Shown here: one piece after another, positions 13,401 through 26,178 of the stretch
How the letters are laid out: each line of letters starts with the position of its first letter
Position numbering within the stretch: the stretch's first letter is position 1
DNA from: Litomosoides sigmodontis
Taxonomy: Eukaryota; Nematoda; Chromadorea; Rhabditida; Onchocercidae
Length of the DNA: 64,000 nt
Direction of reading: 5' to 3'
Assembly: GCA_963070105.1 (NCBI GenBank)
Contig: OY718806.1
Span: 579,001-643,000 of the forward strand
The notes under the pieces: generated by a model
What the model saw: the letters and a program-made list of their open reading frames with translations, nothing else
What the model was told of the DNA's origin: nothing
Database searches by the model: none
Program-made: the position numbers and the translations under genes

Positions 13401-13655
13401 TACTTTCCGCTTGGTAATCGCTTTTGGTTTGTTCAAACCACTATTACTACTGCTACTACCGCTACTACTGGAACCGGATGACTCAAACGGACAAGTTACC
13501 GCATCAACAATACGTAATACAAGTATAAGTGGTACAATAATATAGCGATAATACAGGATCGCGGTTAACGTGCCGAGAAATGTCGTCGAGCAACGAAATG
13601 AAGGAGCCATATTCTCTATTACCAAAGAAAGATTTCTGACCGAACTTCTAACCAA
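7438..13655 (-). CDS. Shisa/CYYR1-like Cys-rich single-pass membrane protein
   Basis: Exons on the minus strand: 13655-13255, 7820-7708, 7571-7438 (215 aa). Exon 1 gives a hydrophobic N-terminus (signal peptide or anchor), a Ser-rich linker, a basic ITKRK stretch and a Cys cluster with KYCC and YYCC, the double di-Cys pattern of the Shisa/CYYR1/WBP1 superfamily. Exon 2 encodes one membrane span (HLAVIVVGVIGALILL and onward) followed by Cys-rich CLCKNLPFC. Exon 3 is a short tail with a stop at 7438-7440. Splice phases match (2, then 1). A second Met at 13610 is an alternative start, since an acceptor-like ggtcag lies between the two. The intron 7821-13254 is 5.4 kb and contains a phase-neutral 33-nt candidate exon at 8732-8764. 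Family members regulate receptor trafficking or maturation; the role here is unknown. A donor-like site near GAAG|GTTTCA in exon 3 could lead to a different tail. Confidence 0.68.
8732..8764 (-). CDS. Candidate 33-nt cassette exon of the Shisa-like gene
   Basis: On the minus strand the segment is preceded by ttttttaacag and followed by gtgagg. Its phase (1 + 10 codons + 2) fits exactly between exons 1 and 2 and would insert 11 residues including SYQCNANR just before the membrane span. Only splice signals, phase and an open frame support it; it may be chance. Confidence 0.25.
9170..9370. repeat. Degenerate AAC/GTT trinucleotide-rich area
   Basis: Runs such as aacaacaacagcaacag are followed by gttgctgtcattatcactg and similar, so the area is partly self-complementary. 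It looks like a decayed microsatellite or foldback. No coding frame. Confidence 0.5.
10152..10281. repeat. Perfect tandem duplication, 2 x 65 bp
   Basis: Two identical 65-bp copies (10152-10216 and 10217-10281) with no mismatch, each beginning accaattttt after one a and ending gatataggg plus a. They lie in the large intron of the Shisa-like gene. The identity points to a recent duplication or an assembly artefact. Confidence 0.95.
11955..11989. repeat. Perfect inverted repeat, 15-bp arms, 5-nt loop
   Basis: Left arm 11955-11969 (aaaatacacagtgat), loop tcatg, right arm 11975-11989 (its exact reverse complement). The RNA could form a stable hairpin on either strand. It lies in the Shisa-like intron and has no assigned function. 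Confidence 0.9.
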
Positions 13656-15915
13656 TCAGTGAATACATGACGTTACTGACACCATCTAAAATGCGATAAT
13701 TCAATCGTTAAAATTTCATCAGTTCACTTTATCAGAGAAAAATCCACGCAGTATGACATTTGAAGCAATTTTTTTTCCCGTCTCTATCTAAATATCACTT
13801 TCTCGTTAAAGTGATTTGTCCTCTTTAGTTTATCTAAATGAATTTATACGTTCGGTTAACAAAGTTTCTATTTTGATGAAATCATAAGTAACGAAATAAA
13901 CAACGAGCGCTGAAAATGTTAAAACGAAGGAGGGAAATTACCCTTGAAATGCTAATTACATTTGGTCGTATGCCCTCGGAATCCTCCTCGGGTGGCACAG
14001 ATGAGCGAGAGAAGCGATTACATAATGTAGTTAGTCAATAATTAAATAAACAAATACACGCTTATCAAGCAAAACACGGTTGGTCTGAGTGCTTTGACGG
14101 TAACTGAAGAAGGTATGAGTAAAAGGTAACAACAACAGCAACAGAGGACGAGCGGGAGTTGAGGTGGAAAAAACTAGGAGTGAATGAGATGAAAGAAATG
14201 GAATTTTTGGTGAAAACAAAACCGCTGTTACCTCTTCTACATTGAATGATTTGAAATTAAATGATAAACAAGCGTAGGAGTGTATGTGTGGATGAATAAA
14301 TAAATACATGCGACACGAAACTGAAAACAAGTAACCATCGATTAGTGAACGACGGATGGAAGGGATCAATCGAGAAAGTCTTCCCAACAATCTAAACAAC
14401 TAGATCGATTATTGAGTTGCAATTAACAATTAGAAAAACAACCACTTCATCAAATTCTGCATTTGCAAAAGTAGGAGGTAAGAAAAAAGTGAATAACTGT
14501 TCCAAATTCGTTTCAAAATATCTATCTCACCTCACTATATTTACTCTCGCTCACTTTTTTTTTATGAATTTAATAAGAACAAACAATGAAGCAGTTTTCA
14601 TTCGTATCCATTTGGAGAATCGTTAATTGGAAGTGAATTAAATGACAAGTGTTTTTTTTGCCAATTCATCTTCGATTTCTCCTCCCTGATTGGGAAAGGA
14701 AATGAGATGTTTGGATTGTGAAGGTGACATTCAGCTACTTCTGCCCTCCTATCCCATTTAAATCATTAAAGTTCACTGATAACTTTGTATTATATTCTCT
14801 TCGACTTCTATAATGAAATTATTACCCGGGAGTAAGGGACATACTTATCATAAATTATTCAAGAGTTAGCCGTTGAAAAAAGGAAAAACAGAAATTGAAT
14901 TAAATAAATGCTTCTTTGCAAGAATGAATTCCAACAGCAGTTGAGAAAAAATTAGCTTTCCAAGATTCATCACCTAAATTAACTTCAAATGCCAATTTCT
15001 TAGAATGAAATACAAGTCCAAATTTAAAATTTTTGATACAATGTATCACAGCACCACCACAAAAACAGTATTGAAGTGTATCAAAGCAAGCGAAATTAAT
15101 AAAAGGTCCTGTAAGAAGATGTAACGATAAATTGCTACGGTACTTGGAACAAAACGTTAGAAGTGCCTAACATTCTACAAATTAATTCTTCAAATGCTCT
15201 TTTCTTTCGGTGGGAATTACTAGTACAAAGCATTCTTAATTCCCTGGTGATTTGATCACCCGATTTCCATAAACAAAGCAACAATAAATAGCACGCCTAA
15301 ATTCCGAAGTTTTTTTTGCTTGGGAAGAAAGCTCATCTCAGTAGTGGTAAAAATAAATGATAAAACGCGAATTGTTTACGAGGGAATTAATATTTTACAA
15401 ACATTTCAACAAGGGATAATTAAACGGTTAGCACCGTTGGATAGGTATCCCACATGCTACGGGCAATATTGCACTGTGCAAACAGTAAGTGTGGATGTGT
15501 GCGACGCAATAATATTAAATTAAATGACTTCAAAAGGGCACATAACATGAGTCTCGAGGTCATGAAACACCAACTGTACCTTCAGAACAGAGGCGCGATA
15601 CATACAATAAGTGTGCAGCTGTGACTGAGAGGAAAATCAATAACGAAGTTAAAATCTGACATGACATGTGACGCCACTGGCGGTACACAAATTCTCACTG
15701 CAATTCAAATTCGGCAATGAACCAGTGAAAAGAGAACACTGTACAGAAAAGTAGGAAGGATCCGATGGCATTGTCGAAAGCCAGTTTTCCACCTTTAGGT
15801 ATGCTAACAACATCAACGGTATTAGCATTATTAGCCTTCAGCGCTCACCGCTTCCAATTTCCATCGCATTACCGCTGCAAGCTAGCTACAGCTTTCAGCA
15901 TCAATTTCACAGCAT

Positions 15916-15948
<33 letters not shown>

Positions 15949-16078
15949 ACACACACACACACACACATACACACACACGTACACACACACACACCACATC
16001 AGCATTAGCAATGCACACCGCAACTACCGACTGACAAAGCACCGCACAGACATATACATACACAGAAACTCGGAAAAA
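13656..16078. other. Intergenic stretch with (CA)n, no supported gene
   Basis: Upstream of the Shisa-like gene. The 122-codon minus-strand frame at 14031-14399 is low in complexity, has no splice context and is probably chance. The end of the stretch holds the (CA)n tract. The promoter of the Shisa-like gene should lie near 13.7-14 kb; no motif was recognised. Confidence 0.5.
15916..15995. repeat. (CA)n microsatellite, slightly interrupted
   Basis: About 80 bp of CA repeats with interruptions (cata, cgta). It forces artificial His-Thr or Val-Cys reading frames on the two strands, which should not be read as proteins. Confidence 0.97.
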
Positions 16079-16175
16079 ATGTCCGGCAAGGACGCTAACG
16101 ATCCTCCGCCTACCCCGCCCCCAAAGAATATCCGAACGATGGACGCTCCGCCTCGGTACTACAGCGAGGAAAAAG
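16079..16175 (+). CDS. Candidate orphan 5' coding exon, Pro-rich
   Basis: A GC-richer island starts with ATG and encodes 32 residues beginning MSGKDANDPPPTPPPK and ending at YYSEEK, followed by a donor-like gtacgg. The composition is unlike the surrounding DNA. No matching downstream exon was identified, so the gene, if real, is incomplete here. The (CA)n tract just upstream would lie in its promoter or 5' UTR. Confidence 0.3.
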
Positions 16176-17848
16176 TACGGAGGTATCATTCTTAGTTGGG
16201 GGCCTTAATAGCTTCAGGCTCTCCTTGCCCATGGAGACGGTGAAGAAAGCGTTCAGCTTGCCACACCCTAACAGATTCCTATTCTCATTCCTCAACCATC
16301 CCGAAACATTCCATCACCTACACACACACACATATATATATATATACATGCATAGCTTATCAAATCAACCTTATTGAATTACTCAAATTTCGTTCAGTGT
16401 ACTCTTCTACATGGATCATCTGATTTGATAAGTGTGTTTGGCTGAGGAGACAGGAGGTGAAGGAAAACTGCAAACCGCAAGAAAGTTAATACCAACGCAT
16501 GTGAAACAAATATGCATCTCTGTTCCATCGATGATCCTACGTGGATGCTAATTTTGGACAGTTCAATGAATATTCCACAAAATTGTAATTTTATAAAAGT
16601 GAAGAGTGAGGGAATCAGACGGATAGTATGACGACGCGGAAGAAGCACTAAATGTTACAGTATCAGAAGTGTACCTGTGACACCACTTCCTGCTGTACAA
16701 GGCTAACATCAATCAATGAATCAAAAATTATTCATCGCATTCCGCGATAAATCCGTGGAAATTCCCTCTACCCATTTTTGACAGATAATTTGTTTATTGG
16801 AGAAATTACAAACAAATACAATTTAACGAAGGAACAATTCATTAAAAAGTGACGCAATTTGGCGACAAGAAAGAGGGAAGGGACAGCATGAGGATTAGAA
16901 GAGAAGGAACTTATTAGCATAATCATGTGCAAATTCAAAATTATTTTCGTCTCCCATCCAACACCACACTACATCCACATCATCATCATAGAGCCTCAAA
17001 TTTGATCAATACATAAATGAATATATTTAATGGTCAACTGGTCACTTCATGTATTGTTCGCAACAACTGCTATTGCTGTAATGCTTTTTAAAATTTATCT
17101 ACCACTCAGATATTAATAAAAGAACAATGAACAAAGTTTTCCTCTTCATTTATAACGCAAATATAACCTATTTCTTGTAGGATTTTAGTTGATAAATTGA
17201 TATAAGTGATATCTACTGTTCAACAAATTCACCATGACAACAAACACTTCGTTAAGATTGGAAATTAGAAGAGGAGGAAAAGATGAAGTGGAAACAAAAA
17301 TTTACAATTTTCCATTTAATATACCGTATCACCGTCATCTTTCTTTGCATTTGCCTCTTTTCTAATTTCTCTCTTTCTAGGATCACTTTTAGATTTTCTT
17401 ATTCATTCATTCATCAGCACAAGAACATCCTTAAGGAAAGAAAAAACAAAGTGACGTCCCTGTTGAAATGAATAAAAAAATTTCCTTCACTACACAGCTA
17501 CCAAGTGAATTAGCTTTTCTTCATAAAGTACACTTCAAATCCTTCTTTTCATCCTCTCCAACAATCTTACTCTTTCCACCTTTTTCTTTCGCAAACAAAT
17601 AGAAGAACGAATAACGAAAATGCATCACACAAAAATGATACTTTCTCTGGCAAAAACCGTCGTAGTAATTCCACCTCATCTTGACCGTCGCTTATCTGTT
17701 CCGTCACCTTTCATCCTCTCAAATGATCCCATTTCATTTTGCTACTAACTTCTGAATTTGAGAAATAGGTGACATCAATAAGTGCAACTTAAATATTAAT
17801 GTGATCAGCTCGTAAAAGTAAAACCCGCAAGAAATAGTTATAATTCCC
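16176..17848. other. No supported gene
   Basis: AT-rich sequence with a short (CA)/(TA) tract at about 16320-16347. Reading frames are short and not protein-like. Confidence 0.5.
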
Positions 17849-18780
17849 ATGGCGACAAATAATTACAAGTTCGATTTCTTGTTGAGTAGTAATTTGCCAG
17901 TTGCCACACAGTTTGAGTATGTCCGAATGATTTTGCAAAGGTTCAATGAACTGCGTTCAAATCTTGCAAAATTCATTCGGCTTCTTCCCTCTTTATTTGA
18001 ACCTCAAATCTCTTCTAACTTTGGAAAAAAAGGTAAATCGAAATTTCTCGGTTTAAATTTGATCCCTTATTAGTGATGAAGGCTTAGTAGTAGATACTTT
18101 TAATGCGGTGAATTATTACTTTGAAATGAAGAAAATAGGACGACTGAAGTAATGGTTATGATAATGACAACTTCCTGAGAGCAAGTGGGAATAAAAAAGA
18201 TGTTGATGATAAGTTAACACCTGTTAATGATCATCTCGTGATGATTTTGAAATCGAGATTGTTGACGGAATTATGCCGGCAGATTAACTAATAGGCAAAG
18301 TATAGAGAGAGAGAGAAAGAGAGAGAAGGAATATGAATCAATTAATTTCGATTTGTTACAAAAGACCGTTTGTAATAGAAGAGTGAAAAAGGTAGGAAAG
18401 GAAGGGAAGAAGGACGTTTGATGTTGGTGATTTGGTTGATAACAGGAGTGCAACCGTTTAAGGACAACTCGGACAACAGGATTAGAAAAAGAACGGAAGA
18501 GACAAACGAACCCGTGCACATCATACATTATTTAATAAAATAGAAATGTTTAGATGATTTCAAAAAACTTGCTGTTGTGCTCTCTCTCTCTCAATTCTCT
18601 CTAATTGTTCTCGACAACAAAATCAATACCGATTTACAATTGCTGTTGTTGGCAGATTTGAGAATTTCGCAAACATCAAAATGGATCAGAAGTTTTCTGG
18701 AAGTAAAATTTCGGGAATCAAATGATCCTCCTCTTTTACAAATAGCTATGGAAGTTCAAAAAAACTTTGACTTCAATTGA
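17849..18780 (+). CDS. Candidate small gene, 102 aa, unrecognised
   Basis: Two exons can be joined in phase: 17849-18032 (ATG to AAAG, donor gtaaat) and 18656-18780 (after ttgttggcag, stop TGA). The product would start MATNNYKFDF, have an amphipathic middle (FEYVRMILQRFNELRSNLAK) and end KNFDFN. No signal peptide, membrane span or known motif is visible. The composition is more protein-like than nearby chance frames. A second open frame overlaps the end (18767-18979). I do not recognise a family. Confidence 0.3.
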
Positions 18781-22427
<3,647 letters not shown>

Positions 22428-23413
22428 TTATTTACGGGTACCACGTCTTCTTGCTTCCTCAATCATTTCCTCTTGCAGTGTTTCCATAAGATCCAGACGG
22501 GGTACTGGTTCTCGTTTAAAACTGAAGAAATCCGAAGCTACTGCATTAATAAAAACTGCCAATTTTCTGATATGGTTAAACGAACGATCAATTTATTTTC
22601 AAATTCTTACCCAAAAGCAACGTAATCTCGGTGACCATTTTTCATTGCACCCCAAGTAAATGGAGTGTTCTTGTAGCCTTAAAAAGTAAAAGTTATTATC
22701 ATGTGATGAAAATAACAATTATTTAACGATAGACAATTTCAACGTGCTGAAGAAGGAAGGCAGTTGAAGTCTCCCAACATCCTTGAAACTTGACAAAAAT
22801 ATCGGTGCCTCATTTTTCATACCTTTTAAATATCTATAAACACAAAAAGTTAGCTCTCACTCATAATTAAAACTTCCATTTTTATTTCTCACTTTCCCAT
22901 AATTAAGACTTCTTCTAAAACTTCATAATAGTCTCACTTCAAAATTAAGTAGAACCGCACATGATACACGACTTTTTGAGAATAAAGGAGAAAAAATAGT
23001 GACACTTACTTCGGTCCATAACAATTTCAATTTTTGCGCACGCATAGTAAGCTATAAGTACAAGTATAATAGCCCATGCAATAACTTGACCTTGAATAGG
23101 ATATAGTTCGAACCCATGAAAGCCCATATGATGTTTAAAGCTGAAAAATCCAAAAGAAAACTAGAACTTTCGCTTCACTAATTCTCATATTTAAATTGAT
23201 TTTTTGAGCAACGAACTTCGTGATTGGTTCATTTTGGACAGAAGAAAACGGATCCATTTTTTTCGCTGCTTTCTCAATCAAACTTTTAACGTCTTTGTCG
23301 ACTTTAACTTGACATCGAAATGCTGTAGTTTTAGAGAAATAACGAATTGCTTTCAATGTCATCATTCTTTCAACATGTATTGGGCGTACACCAAGTGACA
23401 GTAGCCCGTGCAT
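22428..23413 (-). CDS. Single-pass, probably mitochondrial protein (complex I NDUFB11-like?)
   Basis: Exons on the minus strand: 23413-23217, 23140-23010, 22677-22611, 22521-22428 (162 aa). The ATG follows a strong acceptor (cttacag, 23422-23416), suggesting trans-splicing. The N-terminus has Arg/Lys/Ser and no acidic residues apart from one Glu in the first 30, like a mitochondrial presequence. A motif FHGFELYP precedes one membrane span (VIAWAIILVLIAYYAC), then a charged C-terminus (REPVPRLDLMETLQEEMIEE) ending GTRK. Length, presequence, single span and a HGF-type motif before the span recall NDUFB11/ESSS of respiratory complex I, but similarity is weak and other single-span inner-membrane subunits remain possible. 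The first donor (AA|GTTCGT, just below 23217) was chosen because only it restores the frame. Confidence 0.6.
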
Positions 23414-24252
23414 TTCTGTAAGAAAGCAAGAAGTATTGACAAGCACATAGCAAACCATTCGAGCATCATCCAGAACATTCGAAAAACCATGAGAATTTTG
23501 CCGGAAATACATGGAGTTGGAAGTGTTAGGCTACGAAAACTATAGGATCTTTAGAATTTCCCAGGATACTCAAACTTCACACTAAACATCATAATTTTTG
23601 AGGGAAATCCAGAAAATCCCACGTCTTGCTCCCGCTCGACCGTAATTTTCGAAAGAAAATAAGAGAACTGTATGCTTCACTCTAAACAGCGATGGATCGC
23701 ACAAAGGAGGGGAATTTGTAGTTAGCACATCGTCTGGAAGCAACACCGACGCCGAAAACACTTTGAAACCTCTACACTTTAAAACGACGGAAACTCCACA
23801 CATGGAAGAATATCAAGAATATCCAAACAAATATCTGCTTTCATAAAATTAATTTCCGAAAACAGATTTTTAAAAGCGAAAAAAAGACGAAACCGCCATC
23901 TGACAGAAATTGTAACCTAACCGGTTAAAAAACCATATAACCCATATTCCACATATCTAATTTACAGCTCATTACAGCTCTTTCCGGTTATTCGCCTAGT
24001 TCTTTCGTACTAGATACCTATTTTTACCATTACATTTTCGGCTGCGACAAAATACTCATCCGGACTTTCCGATGAAACAGAATACACCCTCACGACCACC
24101 CCGCTTCACACCACGCACAGCATAAAAACAAAGCAGACACGAAACACAACACGGGCGAAAAGCAACTAACAGTATTCATACTTTCGCTCTAGGACCAATT
24201 TTATTTAATTGTGCGTGGGAAAGTTGGTGGCACATGAAAAGTTCGATCTGGA
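23414..24252. other. Upstream region of the mitochondrial-type gene
   Basis: Between the start of the minus-strand gene and the ORF island at 24253. The 73-codon minus frame at 23582-23803 has no clear support and may be untranslated leader or chance. The minus-strand promoter should lie here. Confidence 0.45.
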
Positions 24253-24648
24253 ATGGATGCGATGATTTTACACACAGCTGTGCTTAAATCGTCAGAAATT
24301 GTCTGTGCGATGTTATGTATTGGGCAGGATAGGACGTTAGTTTCTCAAGCAATATTTCCAGAAGTGGTCTATTTTTGGGCGACAGAGCAGCAGCAACACA
24401 TCACCTTTGCGAACGGATGTTGGAAGCTGGCCAACCGGTTCAACCAATTGCTTTTGGATTTGCAGGCAGACTTGTGCTGGCGCTACCGGAGATTGGCTCT
24501 CATTGCATACACGTTGGCATTTCAAACGCAGCGTTGCCAGCATGTGCACGTTGGATATCTGGCTCAATATACTGGCATAACCGGTTCTTCAGACAAGCCA
24601 GTGCCGGACACTGCCGGAAATTATCTGGTCCAATACTTCATTTTGTAG
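24253..24648 (+). CDS. Unexplained ORF island, 131 codons
   Basis: A GC-richer island in which three frames are open for long stretches: 24253-24648 (+, 131 codons, starts MDAMILHTAV), 24375-24671 (+, 98 codons) and 24337-24567 (-, 76 codons). The first uses codons most like neighbouring genes and is rich in Leu, Gln, Cys and Trp, with segments such as LANRFNQLLLDLQADLCWRY. No signal peptide, span or known motif is visible. It lies about 0.5 kb upstream of the RING gene and could be a small gene, an untranslated region or a noncoding transcript. The frame choice is uncertain. Confidence 0.27.
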   Translation: MDAMILHTAVLKSSEIVCAMLCIGQDRTLVSQAIFPEVVYFWATEQQQHITFANGCWKLANRFNQLLLDLQADLCWRYRRLALIAYTLAFQTQRCQHVHVGYLAQYTGITGSSDKPVPDTAGNYLVQYFIL

Positions 24649-25163
24649 AGGCCATCGACGTTCACGAATGAACAACGCTCATACTTTTTCGGCTTTCCAG
24701 TGTAGAATAGCATCGAATTTACTGCAAACTTGTCGGGTCGCTCAGCTTAATGAATTAGTTTTCCGATTGGAAAGCACAGTTCTAGTCAGCGTATCGTGTG
24801 GCATCCATTTATTAACGTGGTTATCGCAGTTGCTTGTTTTTAGCAGAATTACTGGAGATTTAAGGAGAAGATGGAGAGGAAGAGAGGAGAGTGGTGTTTG
24901 ATAAAAGCATATATTAAATATTGCTAGCTTAGAAATGTATTGTGCTACTGTCGGGAAAGTAATGCTATCGTTTCATCTGTCATATTGTAGCCTTGCTTTT
25001 ACCATTTCATGCTATTCAGGAGGGTGAAACATAACTCAAGTGATCGGAAAACAGTAAATTTTGCAGGTCATTGTCATTGTGTCCATCTGTTCGCGTCCAT
25101 AGATTTTTTATTTCTATTGATTTTTATTTCAGTCGATCTAGTTCCATCAACTAACTGTTCATT

Positions 25164-26178
25164 ATGGCGGATGGACCCACTAATTCCAACGCACCGGACG
25201 TGCAGGATTCTAATGCAAAACGGTTTTTTCTCATTATTTATAATCAGAGTTGTGCTAAACACCTCGAGTGTTTCAACTTAGCCTTTCAAATTTTGATTTT
25301 ATAATGTTTAAACACAGGCTGAAACTGAAGATATTGTAGGCTGTTCGTCTGTTGTGCGATTTGTAAGGAAAGAGTTTCCTCAGACGAATTTGCAGCTCTT
25401 CCTTGTGGACACCTATTTCACTTCATGTGCATCATGTACTTCTTCATATGTGTAAGCTCTCACTTTCCTCTGAATTTCGTCATTTCATTAATATATCTTG
25501 TGTAAAATTGGAGCCCAAATACGAGTAATTTGTAGAAAACAGAGCCAAAAAAAATTTTTGCAGAACTGATCTTTTATTCCTTTCATTCCCGACGAGATAT
25601 TTTGAGTCCAGGATGCGTTGATCTTTTTTAAATTTAGGATTGGAGCTCGTGTCCTGAATGTCGCAAACCATCGGACATAGGCGACATTATGCCGCTACTT
25701 AATTTCGCTGACAATGCAGTTAACATTTCGGATGCTGAAAAAAAATTAATGAATTATCGTGATGCTCTGCGCAAGGTATTTCCTCTCTTCTCTTAGGACT
25801 GTCTGAAATTATACAATGTTTTCAAAACTTTCTCATAAAAAATAAAATTGCAAAACGTCAGTGAATGATATTTGGATTTGCCTTTTTCTTCAAAGTTTGC
25901 TATTTATAATGCAAAGCAGAAGTCGAATGTGTCAGAAAGTAGAGTGGGAAAATAGTTTTAATGTGAGAGAAAATATAAGAGGAAGTATTTTTAATCCTAA
26001 ATTATATGTTTAGTTGCATAAGGCTCATGTGGACAATTTCAATCTTGAGAAGAAAGAACTGGAGTCGGCCGTCGAGAATCTAAATTTGAAAAAAGAAAAT
26101 TATGAGCTGAAGAGAAAATACCTGGAGTTAACACGAGAAAATAAAGTTCTGAAAGGCTTGCTGATGATGAAGCCCTGA
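25164..26178 (+). CDS. trul-1: RING-H2 / coiled-coil E3 ligase, TRAIP/TRUL-1-like
   Basis: Exons: 25164-25222, 25340-25451, 25638-25775, 26014-26178 (157 aa). Residues ~22-66 form a RING: CAIC, then CGHLFHFMC (Cys-His-His-Cys of RING-H2), then CPEC across the exon 2/3 junction. Residues ~103-157 form a Lys/Glu/Leu coiled coil ending GLLMMKP. The layout (N-terminal RING followed directly by coiled coil) matches TRAIP, a ubiquitin ligase that acts at replisomes; C. elegans TRUL-1 is the worm member. The protein is much shorter than vertebrate TRAIP (about 470 aa) and lacks any C-terminal PCNA-binding region, unless further exons exist. All introns are GT-AG with matched phases. Assignment to TRAIP rather than another RING family is an inference from layout and the HxxH-type RING. 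Confidence 0.75.

Noticed and set aside
14031..14399. 122-codon minus-strand frame
   Set aside because: Low-complexity Ser/Leu/Phe composition, no splice or start context, no recognisable motif.
15765..16189. Frames rich in His-Thr (+) or Val-Cys (-) repeats
   Set aside because: They are produced by the (CA)n microsatellite read in different frames.
23090..23120. A tRNA B-box-like gttcgaac
   Set aside because: It lies in a coding exon of the minus-strand mitochondrial-type gene, and no tRNA cloverleaf surrounds it.
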